Assembly: GCF_019753765.1 (NCBI RefSeq)
Contig: NZ_JAIJZW010000001.1
Location: forward strand, 43,127-107,126
Origin: Microbacterium marinilacus
GTDB taxonomy: Bacteria; Actinomycetota; Actinomycetes; Actinomycetales; Microbacteriaceae
Direction: 5' to 3'
DNA: 64,000 bases
In this document: in pieces, positions 17,983 through 26,741 of the stretch
How the letters are laid out: each line of letters opens with the position of its first letter
How positions within the stretch are numbered: the first letter of the stretch is position 1
Program-made: the position numbers and the translations under genes
Notes under the pieces: generated by a model
Told to the model about the DNA's origin: nothing
Database searches by the model: none
What the model saw: the letters and a program-made list of their open reading frames with translations, nothing else

Positions 17983-18849
17983 ATGACCGCGAAGAGCCAG
18001 GCCCGATGGACCGAGGACGCGCTCACGGCGCTGCGCGTCGGCAGGGGCTTCCGGCTCGAGAACCTCGATCCGGCGTCGACGCCCGGATACGGCGGCGGGA
18101 AGAAGGACGGCGAGAAGGACCTCGCCGCCGGGCTGGATCAGCTCGCCGAGTACCAGGAGCGGCTCTACGCCGCCAGCCGCGGCGGGACGGCACGCGACTC
18201 GGTGCTGCTGGTGCTGCAGGCGATGGACTCGGCCGGCAAGGGCGGCATCGTGCGTCACGTGGTCGGCGGCGTCGACCCTCAGGGCATCCAGCTGGCGGCG
18301 TTCAAGGCGCCGACGGAGGACGAGCTCGCGCACGACTTCCTGTGGCGCATCGAGAAGCGGGTGCCCGGCCCCGGGCTGATCGGCGTGTTCGACCGGTCGC
18401 ACTACGAGGACGTGCTGATCGGAAGGGTGCGCGGCCTCGCCGAGCCCGAGGAGATCGAGCGGCGCTACGGGGCGATCGTCGACTTCGAGCGCCGCCTCAC
18501 CGAGTCGGGCACGCGGATCATCAAGGTGATGCTGCACATCTCGCCCCAGGAGCAGGGGAAGCGCCTTCTCGACCGGCTCGAGCGCCCGGACAAGCACTGG
18601 AAGTACAACCCCGGCGACGTCGACGAGCGATCCCAATGGCCCGCCTACATGGCGGCGTACGAGACCGTGCTGCGCCGCACCTCGACCGACGACGCTCCGT
18701 GGTTCGTGGTGCCCGCCGACCGCAAGTGGTACGCCCGCCTCGCGGTGCAGGAGCTCCTCCTGGAGACGCTCGAGCAGATCGATCCGCAGTGGCCGGTGGC
18801 GTCCTTCGACGTCGACGCCGAGAAGGCCCGCCTGACCGCGACCCTCTGA
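17983..18849 (+). CDS. ppk2: Polyphosphate kinase 2
   Basis: 288 aa, PPK2 family (P-loop kinase transferring phosphate between polyphosphate and nucleotides). Walker A is QAMDSAGKGG (79-88); the Walker B/lid region is FDRSHYEDVLIGRVRG (136-151); also IIKVMLHISPQEQGKRL and KYNPGDVDER. A single PPK2 domain of this length is usually an AMP- or ADP-directed enzyme, but I cannot choose between them. ATG at 17983 is preferred; ATG at 17974 would add MCG. Confidence 0.9.
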   Translation: MTAKSQARWTEDALTALRVGRGFRLENLDPASTPGYGGGKKDGEKDLAAGLDQLAEYQERLYAASRGGTARDSVLLVLQAMDSAGKGGIVRHVVGGVDPQGIQLAAFKAPTEDELAHDFLWRIEKRVPGPGLIGVFDRSHYEDVLIGRVRGLAEPEEIERRYGAIVDFERRLTESGTRIIKVMLHISPQEQGKRLLDRLERPDKHWKYNPGDVDERSQWPAYMAAYETVLRRTSTDDAPWFVVPADRKWYARLAVQELLLETLEQIDPQWPVASFDVDAEKARLTATL

Positions 18850-18889
18850 GGCGACAGCCGGCGAGTCCGTCGTGCGAGAGGATGGCGGG

Positions 18890-20017
18890 ATGAGCAGACG
18901 CGTCGTCATCGCCCCGGACAGCTTCAAGGGCACGTGCGCCGCCGGTGAGGTCGCCGGGGCGCTCGCCGACGGCTGGCGGACGGTCGAGCCGTCGGCCGAC
19001 ATCGAGCTGCGGCCCATGGCCGACGGGGGAGAGGGCACGCTCGAGGCGTTCGCCGCCGCCGTGCCGGACGCTCGACGGATGCCCCTGCGCGTCACCGGGC
19101 CGGCGGCGGTTCCCGTCGACGCGTCGTGGCTGCTGCTGCCGCCCGACGATGCGCTGCCCGGGGGGACGGGCGTCGTCGAGCTCGCCTCGACGTCGGGCAT
19201 CGAGCTGCTCACCGGCGGGCTGCGCGGTCGCGACGCCTCGACGATCGGCTTCGGTCAGGCGATCCGGGCCGCCCTCGACCACGGGGTCTCGCGGCTCGTC
19301 CTCGGCATCGGGTCGAGCGCGTCCACCGACGGCGGCATCGGGCTGCTCACCGCGCTGGGGGCGCGCTTCACCGACGAGTACGACGTGTCGGTGCCGCCGG
19401 GGGCCGCCGGACTGGACGAGCTGCGCAAGGCCGACCTCACCCGCCTGCGCGCGGTGCCGGACGGCGGCGTCCTGGTGCTGACGGACGTGACGAACGCGCT
19501 CACCGGCCCCGAGGGAGCGGCGCGCGTGTTCGGCCCGCAGAAGGGGCTGGACGACGGCGGGATCGAACGCGCGGAGGCGGGGCTCGAGCGGCTCGCGGGC
19601 CTGCTGCCCGCCGATCCGGACACGCCGGGCGCCGGCGCGGCGGGCGGGGCCGGCTTCGGGCTGCTCGCCTGGGGAGCGAGGCTCGTCGGCGGTGCCGCCG
19701 AGATCGCCGAGCTCACCGGCCTGACGGGAGCCGTGCACGGCGCTGACGTCGTGATCACCGGCGAGGGGTCGTACGACGGGCAGTCGGCCGGCGGCAAGAC
19801 GCCGTCGTTCGTCGTCGAGCTCGGCGCGTCGGCCGGCGCCCGCGTCGCCGTCGTCGCCGGCAGGGTCGACGACGACGCCGAGACCGACGGCATCGATGTG
19901 ATCTCGCTGACGGCGCTGTCGGGATCGGCCGACGCCGCGCTGTCGGATCCCGTGCGCTGGCTGCGCGCGGCCGGGGAGAGACTGGCGCGCGACGTCGCCG
20001 CCGGAGGGGAGTCCTGA
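18890..20017 (+). CDS. Glycerate kinase
   Basis: 375 aa, GckA/GlxK family. Motifs: VIAPDSFKGTCAAGEVAGAL, LRPMADGGEGTLEAF, GIGSSASTDGGIGLLTALGA and the C-terminal DVVITGEGSYDGQS. Converts D-glycerate to phosphoglycerate (usually 2-phosphoglycerate in this family). ATG at 18890 follows GAGAGGAT, which can act as a ribosome site. The stop shares one base with the next start (TGATG), so the pair is translationally coupled; see the finding on oxidative alditol catabolism. Confidence 0.9.
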   Translation: MSRRVVIAPDSFKGTCAAGEVAGALADGWRTVEPSADIELRPMADGGEGTLEAFAAAVPDARRMPLRVTGPAAVPVDASWLLLPPDDALPGGTGVVELASTSGIELLTGGLRGRDASTIGFGQAIRAALDHGVSRLVLGIGSSASTDGGIGLLTALGARFTDEYDVSVPPGAAGLDELRKADLTRLRAVPDGGVLVLTDVTNALTGPEGAARVFGPQKGLDDGGIERAEAGLERLAGLLPADPDTPGAGAAGGAGFGLLAWGARLVGGAAEIAELTGLTGAVHGADVVITGEGSYDGQSAGGKTPSFVVELGASAGARVAVVAGRVDDDAETDGIDVISLTALSGSADAALSDPVRWLRAAGERLARDVAAGGES

Positions 20018-21267
20018 TGTCCGACACCGAGCTGGTCAACTGGGCGGGCAACGTCCGCTTCCGTGCATCGCGGATCGTCAGCCCTACGTCGATGGACGAG
20101 GTCCGCGATGTCTTCGCCTCGCCGGGCCCGGTGCGGGCGCTCGGCACGGGGCACTCGTTCAGCCTGATCGCCGACACGGACGGGACGCTCGTCTCGACCG
20201 CCGGGCTCACCGCCGCGCCGACGGTCGACGCCGAGGCGCGGACGGTGACGGTCGGCGCCGGCACCCGGTACGGCCACCTGGCGCAGGCGCTCGAGTCGGA
20301 GGGGTGGGCGCTGTCGAACCTGGCGTCTCTGCCGCACATCTCGGTCGCGGGCGCCGTCGCGACCGGCACGCACGGCTCGGGCGACGGGGTCGGCACGCTG
20401 TCGTCCGCGGTGGCGGCGCTCGAGCTGGTGACGCCGGGCGGAGAGGTGCTGCGCCTGCGCCGCGGAGACGCCGCGTTCGACGCCGCCGTGGTGTCTCTCG
20501 GCGCCCTGGGCATCGTCACGTCGCTGACGCTCGACATCGAGCCGTCGTTCGAGGTCCGCCAGCGCGTCTACGAGCGGCTGCCGCTCGAGACGGCGCTGGC
20601 GCATCTCGACGCGGTCACCGGAGCCGCCTACAGCGTGAGCCTGTTCCTGCGGTGGGCCGATCCGGACGTCGTCGACCAGGTGTGGACGAAGTCACGCGAC
20701 GCCGATGCGCCGGAGCTTCCGGGAGCCCCGGCTGCCGCCGCCGGTCCGGTGCACATGCTCGACGGCGTCTCGCCCGCGGCGTGCACGCCGCAGCTGGGCG
20801 AGCCCGGGCGGTGGCTCGACCGGCTGCCGCACTTCCGCCTGAGCCACACCCCCTCGGCGGGCGCCGAGCTGCAGTCGGAGCACCTGGTGCCACGCCGCCA
20901 CGCGGTCGCGGCGATCCGCGCGCTGCGCGGGCTCGCCGACCGGATCGCGCCGCTCATCCAGGTCACCGAGGTGCGCACGATGCGCGCGGACGGGCTGTGG
21001 CTGAGCCCCGCCTACGGCACCGACGCGGTCGGGCTGCACTTCACCTGGAAGCCGGATCAGCCGGCGGTCGAGGCGGTCGTCGCCGAGATCGAGGCGGCGC
21101 TCGCGCCCTTCTCGGCGCGTCCGCACTGGGGCAAGCTCTCGACGCTGGACGCGCGTCAGCGCGCCGAGCTCTGGCCGCGGCTCGGCGACTTCGCGGCGCT
21201 GGCCCGCGAGCTCGACCCCGAGCGGCGGCTGCGCAACCCCTACCTGTCGTTCCTCGACGAGGTGTGA
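20017..21267 (+). CDS. FAD-dependent alditol oxidase (AldO/xylitol oxidase family)
   Basis: 416 aa, VAO/PCMH-type flavoprotein. VRALGTGHSFS places a His at residue 46, where AldO of Streptomyces carries covalent FAD. LPHISVAGAVATGTHGSGDG is the FAD-pocket signature, and the C-terminal LRNPYLSFL is the aldonolactone-oxidase-type end. Known members oxidise the terminal CH2OH of xylitol, sorbitol and glycerol with O2, making H2O2; glycerol gives glyceraldehyde and then D-glycerate. Coupled to glycerate kinase. Substrate preference is not readable. Confidence 0.85.
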   Translation: MSDTELVNWAGNVRFRASRIVSPTSMDEVRDVFASPGPVRALGTGHSFSLIADTDGTLVSTAGLTAAPTVDAEARTVTVGAGTRYGHLAQALESEGWALSNLASLPHISVAGAVATGTHGSGDGVGTLSSAVAALELVTPGGEVLRLRRGDAAFDAAVVSLGALGIVTSLTLDIEPSFEVRQRVYERLPLETALAHLDAVTGAAYSVSLFLRWADPDVVDQVWTKSRDADAPELPGAPAAAAGPVHMLDGVSPAACTPQLGEPGRWLDRLPHFRLSHTPSAGAELQSEHLVPRRHAVAAIRALRGLADRIAPLIQVTEVRTMRADGLWLSPAYGTDAVGLHFTWKPDQPAVEAVVAEIEAALAPFSARPHWGKLSTLDARQRAELWPRLGDFAALARELDPERRLRNPYLSFLDEV

Positions 21268-21320
21268 GGCGCCGGGCCGCGCCGCGCCGGGCGCGACCCG
21301 TTCTGGGGGCAGGAGAGCCT

Positions 21321-22568
21321 CTACGCCAGCGCGTCGACGATGGGACGGAACTTCACCCGCGTCTCGAGCAGCTCGGCCTCCGGCACGCTGCCCGCGACGA
21401 TCCCGCCGCCCGCGTGCGCGGTGACGGTCCTCGGCCCCTCGGGCTCGGAGCCGAACTGGGCGCACCGCAGCGCGATCGCCCACTCGCCGTCGCCGTCCGC
21501 GTCGATCCAGCCCACCGGCCCGGCGTAACGGCCGCGGTCGAACGGCTCGATCCGGCGGATCGCCGCCAGCGCCGACGGCGTCGGCGTGCCGGCCACCGCG
21601 GCCGTCGGGTGCAGGGCCTGCACCATGTCGAGGGCGCTCGCTCCCCCCGACAGCACGCCCTCGACATCGGTGGCGAGATGCCAGAGGTTCGGCAGCTTGA
21701 GGGTGAAGGGCTGCTCCGCCGAGGCGAGGGCCGACGTGTGCGGGCGGAGGGCGTCGACGACCGACCGCACCGCGTACGCGTGCTCGTCGACGTCCTTCGG
21801 GTTGGAGGCGAGGTCGGCCACGATGGCGGTGTCCTCGTCGGCGTCGGCACCGCGCGGCCGCGTGCCGGCGAGCACCCGCGCGGTCACCTCGCCGCCGCGC
21901 ACCGTCACGAGCGTCTCGGGGCTCGCGCCGACGATGCCGTCGATCGCGAACGTCCACGTGTCGGGATAGCCGCTCGCCAGCGACCGCACGAGTCGGCGCA
22001 GGTCGGCGTCCTCCGGCACCGTTCCGGCGATGTCGCGAGCGATGACGACCTTGCCCAGCTCGCCGGACGCGATGGCCGACAGGGCCGCCCGCACGGCGTC
22101 GCCGTGGGCGGCCGGATCCATCAGCCCGGGCCCGAGGGTCGCGGACCAGTGCGGGCCGTACTCGGTCGGCTGCAGCTCGGCGAAGGCGTCGTCAGCGGCG
22201 CGGATCCGGGTGATCCAGGCCCTCCCGTCGCGGCGCCCGGCGATCACCTGCGGCACGACGAGCGTGCTCGGCGAGGACGACGTCTCGTCGAAGGCCAGCG
22301 CGCCGAAGCCCACGAGCCCGGTGCCCGGCAGCCGCACCTCGTCGTCGACGGAGGCGGCGGCCACGAGCTCGCGCCACATCGCCGCGAGCTCGGCGGGCCG
22401 GTCGCGATCCCACGCGAACAGGTCGACGACCCGCCCCGCTCCCACCATGCCGTCGCCGCGGCGCATCCAGACCAGGGGGCTGTCCGCCTCGGTGAGCGGA
22501 AGCAGGTCCTCGACCGGGTCGGCCTCCCGTGTCTCCACGATCAGGCGCGGCAGAGAGGCATCGTTCAC
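21321..22568 (-). CDS. menF: Isochorismate synthase
   Basis: 415 aa, chorismate-binding fold. Signature elements in order: GELGKVVIARDIAGTVPE, FAIDGIVGASPETLVTVRGG, VLAGTRPRGADADEDTAI, LHPTAAVAGTPTPSAL, and PVGWIDADGDGEWAIALRC. Converts chorismate to isochorismate for MenD. The GTG start is fixed by a TAAGCT box 6 nt upstream. Convergent with the alditol oxidase gene. Confidence 0.92.
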   Translation of the reverse strand: MNDASLPRLIVETREADPVEDLLPLTEADSPLVWMRRGDGMVGAGRVVDLFAWDRDRPAELAAMWRELVAAASVDDEVRLPGTGLVGFGALAFDETSSSPSTLVVPQVIAGRRDGRAWITRIRAADDAFAELQPTEYGPHWSATLGPGLMDPAAHGDAVRAALSAIASGELGKVVIARDIAGTVPEDADLRRLVRSLASGYPDTWTFAIDGIVGASPETLVTVRGGEVTARVLAGTRPRGADADEDTAIVADLASNPKDVDEHAYAVRSVVDALRPHTSALASAEQPFTLKLPNLWHLATDVEGVLSGGASALDMVQALHPTAAVAGTPTPSALAAIRRIEPFDRGRYAGPVGWIDADGDGEWAIALRCAQFGSEPEGPRTVTAHAGGGIVAGSVPEAELLETRVKFRPIVDALA

Positions 22569-22574
22569 CCGCTC

Positions 22575-22580
22575 AGCTTA
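22575..22580 (-). promoter_or_regulatory. -10 box TAAGCT, leaderless start of menF
   Basis: Minus-strand reading; 6 nt to the GTG at 22568. Confidence 0.6.
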
Positions 22581-22655
22581 GTTCCGGCCGTCGCCGGGTC
22601 CGCTCGCCGAGGTCCCCGGCCTCGCCCGCCCGGCCGCGACGTCCGGACCGGGGCA

Positions 22656-22661
22656 TAGGCT
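22656..22661 (+). promoter_or_regulatory. -10 box TAGGCT, leaderless start of the DUF402 gene
   Basis: 6 nt to the ATG at 22668. Together with 22575-22580 it makes a divergent leaderless promoter pair. Confidence 0.6.
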
Positions 22662-22667
22662 CGGCGC

Positions 22668-23201
22668 ATGCGCCATACCGCCGGGACCCCGATCGTCTTC
22701 CGCTGGCGGAAATGGGACGGATCGCCCCACTGGCAGCACGAGTGCGTGTACCTGGGCGAGGACGAGCACGGCGACTGGCTCGGCCAGGCGGCGGGATCGC
22801 ACGCGTTCCGGCCAGGGCGCGACGTGCTGCTGCGCTCGCCGAGCGTGATGATGCTGCCGCACGCGCGCGAGGACTACGTGCTGACCGTCAACGCCGCGCC
22901 TGAGCTCACCCGCGTCTACATCGACGTCGCGTGGGCGGTGCGGTGGGGCGAGGACGGCCTGCCGACGGCGATCGACATGGACCTCGACGTGGTGCGCCGG
23001 CTGGACGAGAGGGGCGTGTACATCGACGACGAGGACGAGTGGGAGGAGCACCGCGTGCGGTTCGGCTACCCGTCGCGCGTGATCGAGGCGCTGGAGCGCA
23101 CCGCCCACGACCTCGAGGGCCGCGTCCGCGCGTTCGACCCGCCGTTCGACGACGCCACCGCCGACCGCTGGCTCGCCGTCCTGGCGGAGCTGCCCGACTG
23201 A
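22668..23201 (+). CDS. DUF402-domain protein
   Basis: 177 aa. The beta-barrel-type DUF402 pattern is visible ([20 protein letters not shown], then [30 protein letters not shown] and [15 protein letters not shown]). Relatives include FomD-type nucleotide phosphatases with acidic metal-binding residues, and the acidic cluster [12 protein letters not shown] fits that. Exact role unknown. Its position upstream of menG is shared with many Microbacteriaceae by recollection, not checked. Confidence 0.75.
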   Translation: MRHTAGTPIVFRWRKWDGSPHWQHECVYLGEDEHGDWLGQAAGSHAFRPGRDVLLRSPSVMMLPHAREDYVLTVNAAPELTRVYIDVAWAVRWGEDGLPTAIDMDLDVVRRLDERGVYIDDEDEWEEHRVRFGYPSRVIEALERTAHDLEGRVRAFDPPFDDATADRWLAVLAELPD

Positions 23202-23238
23202 GCGACGGCGCGCCAGCGGGCGCGCAGTCACGGCCGCC

Positions 23239-23244
23239 TACACT
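23239..23244 (+). promoter_or_regulatory. -10 box TACACT before menG
   Basis: A 7-nt gap to the GTG at 23252. Confidence 0.55.
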
Positions 23245-23251
23245 TGTGCGC

Positions 23252-24013
23252 GTGACTTCACGCGATCCCCAGGTCCCGAACCGTGCCGACCTCGGCAAGG
23301 ACCCGGCCAGCGTCAGCGGCATGTTCGACCAGGTCGCCGCGAAGTACGACGTGACGAACACCGTGCTGAGCGTCGGCAACGACCGGCTGTGGCGCGTCGC
23401 GACCACTCGCGCCGTCGCCCCCCGGCCGGGCGAGCGCGTCCTGGATCTGGCCGCCGGCACCGGTGCGTCCGCGATCTCGCTCGCGCGCAGCGGCGCCGCG
23501 GTGGTCGCCGCCGACTTCTCGCCGGGGATGATCGCCGAGGGCCGGCGCCGGCACGGCTCGGTCCGCAACCTCAGTTTCGTCGAGGCCGACGCGACCGACC
23601 TGCCCTTCGCCGACGACGAGTTCGATGCGGTGACGATGTCCTTCGGGCTGCGCAACGTCCGCCAGCCGAAGAAGGCGCTGGCCGAGCTGCTGCGCGTCAC
23701 GAAGCCGGGCGGACGCCTCGTGATCTGCGAGTTCTCGCACCCGCCGCGGCCGTGGTTCCGCGGCCTCTACCGGTTCTACAACGACCGGGTCCTGCCGCGC
23801 GTCGCGCGCCTGGTCTCGTCCAACACCGAGGCGTACGACTATCTCAACGAGTCGATCAGGCACTGGCCCGACCAGCGCACGCTCGCGTCGTGGATCCGCG
23901 ACGCCGGGTGGGCGGACGTCGCCTACCGCGATCTCTCCTTCGGAATCGTGGCCCTGCACCGCGGCGTCAAGCCGGCGCAGGCGACGGAGCCCGCCGGTAG
24001 GCTGGACGCGTGA
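23252..24013 (+). CDS. menG: Demethylmenaquinone methyltransferase
   Basis: 253 aa, UbiE/MenG class. SAM motif I is [17 protein letters not shown]; also [17 protein letters not shown] near the N-terminus, [18 protein letters not shown], and the UbiE-specific [18 protein letters not shown] and VALHRGVKP. Adds the methyl group to the naphthoquinone ring, the last step to menaquinone. Its stop overlaps the start of the prenyl synthase (GTGA), and an internal -10 box lies near its 3' end. Confidence 0.93.
   Translation: MTSRDPQVPNRADLGKDPASVSGMFDQVAAKYDVTNTVLSVGNDRLWRVATTRAVAPRPGERVLDLAAGTGASAISLARSGAAVVAADFSPGMIAEGRRRHGSVRNLSFVEADATDLPFADDEFDAVTMSFGLRNVRQPKKALAELLRVTKPGGRLVICEFSHPPRPWFRGLYRFYNDRVLPRVARLVSSNTEAYDYLNESIRHWPDQRTLASWIRDAGWADVAYRDLSFGIVALHRGVKPAQATEPAGRLDA
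23998..24003 (+). promoter_or_regulatory. -10 box TAGGCT inside the menG 3' end
   Basis: 6 nt before the GTG at 24010. It would give the prenyl synthase its own leaderless transcript besides read-through from menG. Confidence 0.55.
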
Positions 24014-25056
24014 CCCCCAGCCCCTCCATGGCGAGCCGTTTCGGCCTGAGCGAGCGCATGTTCGCCGGCCCCGGCTCGAAGCGGCTCGTCGCCGCCGTCG
24101 AGGACGGCCTCGACTCGGTCGAGCGGGCGCTCGCCGAAGAGCTGCACTCGACCGACGCGCTCGTGGACGCCACCAGCCGATACCTCTACGAGGCCGGCGG
24201 GAAGCGCGTGCGGCCCATGCTCACGATGCTCTCGGCGCAGCTGGGGGAAGGCGCCGTCCCGGCGGTGGTCGACGCCGCCACGGCGCTCGAGCTCACCCAC
24301 CTGGGGTCGCTCTATCACGACGACGTGATGGACGGCGCCGACCGTCGCCGCGGCGTCGCGAGCGCGCACCAGGTGTGGGGCAACAACATCGCGATCCTCA
24401 CCGGCGACCTGCTCTTCTCGCGGGCGAGCCAGATCATGGCCCGGCTCGGCGAGCGGGCCATGGCGTTGCAGGCCGACACCTTCGAGCGGCTCGTGCTGGG
24501 GCAGATGCACGAGACCGTGGGCGCGCAGCCCGGCGACGATCCGATCGCGTTCTACATCCAGGTGCTCGCCGACAAGACCGGCTCGCTCATCGCCGCCTCC
24601 GCGCAGGCCGGAGCGATCTTCTCGGGCGCCGACGAGCGCTATCACGAGCCGCTGCGCATGTTCGGCGAGAAGGTGGGCGTGGCGTTCCAGCTGCTGGACG
24701 ACGTCATCGATCTGGCCGCCGATCCCGCTGAGACGGGCAAGGTGCCCGGCACCGACCTCCGTGCCGGGGTGCCGACCATGCCGTACCTGCTGCTGGCGGC
24801 CACCGACGACGCCGAGGCCCGCGCGCTGACGGGGCGCATCGACGACGGCGTCGCGCGGATCGGCGAGGGCGAGGACCCGGCGATCCTCGACGCGCCGCTC
24901 GCGGCCCTGCGCGATCACGAGGCCACCGCGCGCACGCGCGAGCTCGCGTTGAGCTGGACACGCGAGGCGACCGAGGCTCTGAAGCCGCTGCCGCGGGGCG
25001 GCGTGCGGGAGGCGCTCACGCGCTTCGCCGAGTCGCTGGTCGATCGCAGCAGCTGA
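24010..25056 (+). CDS. Long-chain polyprenyl diphosphate synthase
   Basis: 348 aa trans-isoprenyl synthase. The first Asp-rich motif is [15 protein letters not shown] (Asp104/105/108) and the second [12 protein letters not shown] near 231; GGKRVRPML is the IPP-binding segment. Makes the menaquinone side chain used by MenA; chain length cannot be deduced reliably. Coupled to menG by a 4-nt overlap. Confidence 0.9.
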   Translation: MTPSPSMASRFGLSERMFAGPGSKRLVAAVEDGLDSVERALAEELHSTDALVDATSRYLYEAGGKRVRPMLTMLSAQLGEGAVPAVVDAATALELTHLGSLYHDDVMDGADRRRGVASAHQVWGNNIAILTGDLLFSRASQIMARLGERAMALQADTFERLVLGQMHETVGAQPGDDPIAFYIQVLADKTGSLIAASAQAGAIFSGADERYHEPLRMFGEKVGVAFQLLDDVIDLAADPAETGKVPGTDLRAGVPTMPYLLLAATDDAEARALTGRIDDGVARIGEGEDPAILDAPLAALRDHEATARTRELALSWTREATEALKPLPRGGVREALTRFAESLVDRSS

Positions 25057-25146
25057 CTCCGGCCCGCGACCTCCACGCGTTCGCCGTGGGGCGCGGCTTC
25101 GAACCACGATAGGACCCCGATCTCCGATCGGCAGGGAAGGAAAGTC

Positions 25147-26520
25147 ATGACCAAGCTGAGGCTGGCCATCGTCGGCGCGGGGCCCGCGGGCATCTATGCG
25201 GCGGACATCCTGTTGAAGGCCGAGAAGCAGTTCGACGTCTCGATCGACCTCTTCGAGCACCTCCCCGCGCCCTACGGGCTCGTCCGCTACGGCGTCGCGC
25301 CGGACCACCCCCGCATCAAGGGCGTCGTGAACGCGCTGCGCGAGGTGCTCGACCGCGGCGACATCCGGCTGTTCGGCAACGTGCACTTCGGCGAGGACAT
25401 CACCCTCGACGACCTCAAGCGGCACTACAACGCGGTGATCTTCGCGACCGGCGCCGTGCGCGACGCCGACCTCGAGATCCCGGGCATCGACGCCGCCGAG
25501 TCGTACGGCGCGGCCGACTTCGTCAGCTGGTTCGACGGCCACCCCGACGTGCCGCGCACGTGGCCCCTGACCGCCCCGTCCGTCGGCGTGATCGGCAACG
25601 GCAACGTGGCGCTCGACATCTCGCGCATCCTGGCGAAGCACGCGGTCGATCTGCTGCCCACCGAGGTGCCGCAGAACGTCTACGAGATCCTCGAGGCGTC
25701 GCCCGTCACCGACGTGCACGTGTTCGGTCGTCGTGGCCCCGCGCAGGTGAAGTTTACCCCGCTCGAGCTGCGCGAGCTCGGCGAGCTGCGCGACGTCGAC
25801 ATGGTCGTCTACGACGAGGACTTCGACTACGACGACGCGTCTCGCGCGGCGATCGAGACGAACAAGCAGGTCAAGGTCATCGACCGCATCCTGCAGTCGT
25901 GGCGTCAGCGCGACTCGGTCAACAACGCCGGCGGCACCGCCTCGCGGCGCCTCCACCTGCACTTCTGGGCCAAGCCCGTCGAGGTGCGCACCGACTCCGA
26001 GGGGCGCGTCGCGGCCCTCGTCTACGAGCGCACCACGCCGGACGGCGAGGGCGGTGTGGCCGGCACCGGCGAGCTGCGCGAGGTGCCGATGGGGCAGCTC
26101 TACCGTGCTGTCGGCTACTTCGGCTCCCCGCTGCCGGGCGTGCCGTTCGACGAGAAGCACGGCGTGATCCCGAACCACGAGGGCCAGGTGATCTCGCACG
26201 ACTCGAACGAGCGGATCCCCGGCATGTACGCCACGGGCTGGATCAAGCGCGGCCCGGTCGGACTGATCGGCCACACGAAGTCGGACGCGATGGAGACCGT
26301 CCAGCACCTCGTCAACGACCAGGGCTCATGGTGGCAGCCCGAGGACCCGTCCGAGGACGCGATCCCGGCTCTCCTCGCCGAGCGCGGCGTCGCCTGGACC
26401 GACCTGGAGGGCTGGCACCGCCTCGACGAGCACGAGATCTCGCTGGGCGCGCCGCACGAGCGTGCTCGCATCAAGGTCGTGCCCCGCGACGAGATGGTGA
26501 AGGTCTCGCGCGCCGAGTAG
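25147..26520 (+). CDS. fprA: Ferredoxin-NADP+ reductase, FprA (adrenodoxin-reductase) type
   Basis: 457 aa. N-terminal FAD site VGAGPAGIYAADILL, then LPAPYGLVRYGVAPDHPRIKGV, typical of FprA, and the NADP site VGVIGNGNVALDISRILA. The C-terminal domain carries YATGWIKRGPVGLIGHTK. Moves electrons between NADPH and ferredoxin in the cytosol. A GGAAGGAAAG ribosome site lies before the ATG. A terminator follows. Confidence 0.92.
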   Translation: MTKLRLAIVGAGPAGIYAADILLKAEKQFDVSIDLFEHLPAPYGLVRYGVAPDHPRIKGVVNALREVLDRGDIRLFGNVHFGEDITLDDLKRHYNAVIFATGAVRDADLEIPGIDAAESYGAADFVSWFDGHPDVPRTWPLTAPSVGVIGNGNVALDISRILAKHAVDLLPTEVPQNVYEILEASPVTDVHVFGRRGPAQVKFTPLELRELGELRDVDMVVYDEDFDYDDASRAAIETNKQVKVIDRILQSWRQRDSVNNAGGTASRRLHLHFWAKPVEVRTDSEGRVAALVYERTTPDGEGGVAGTGELREVPMGQLYRAVGYFGSPLPGVPFDEKHGVIPNHEGQVISHDSNERIPGMYATGWIKRGPVGLIGHTKSDAMETVQHLVNDQGSWWQPEDPSEDAIPALLAERGVAWTDLEGWHRLDEHEISLGAPHERARIKVVPRDEMVKVSRAE

Positions 26521-26542
26521 GGCGCCCCGCGCTCAGGTGGTC

Positions 26543-26575
26543 GAGAGCCCGGTCCCCTCGGGGGGCCGGGCTCTC
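26543..26575 (+). terminator. Terminator after fprA
   Basis: 10-bp stem GAGAGCCCGG / CCGGGCTCTC with an inner CCCC/GGGG pairing. Almost the same sequence recurs at 31540-31576. Confidence 0.75.
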
Positions 26576-26661
26576 GCGCGCCGCGCGGAGGGCGAAAAAA
26601 CCTCGGTGCGCGTCGTTTCGCCCGAGGAAGCGCTTTCTCATTCGCCCGCGCGTCAGCGACG

Positions 26662-26711
26662 TTGACGATGCTCGACGGGTGTGCGCTAGCATCCGTTTGA
26701 ACCGTTTCAAA
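26662..26711 (+). promoter_or_regulatory. Promoter and LacI-type operator of the first sugar ABC operon
   Basis: Candidate -35 TTGACG (26662-26667) and -10 TAGCAT (26687-26692), spacing 19 bp. The pseudo-palindrome TTTGAACCGTTTCAAA (26696-26711) has a central CG and 7 of 8 matching pairs, the LacI/GalR operator form, and it covers the expected transcription start. The matching regulator is not encoded next door. Confidence 0.7.
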
Positions 26712-26741
26712 TAGGAACCTCGAGGAAGAGAGTCCTGCGCC

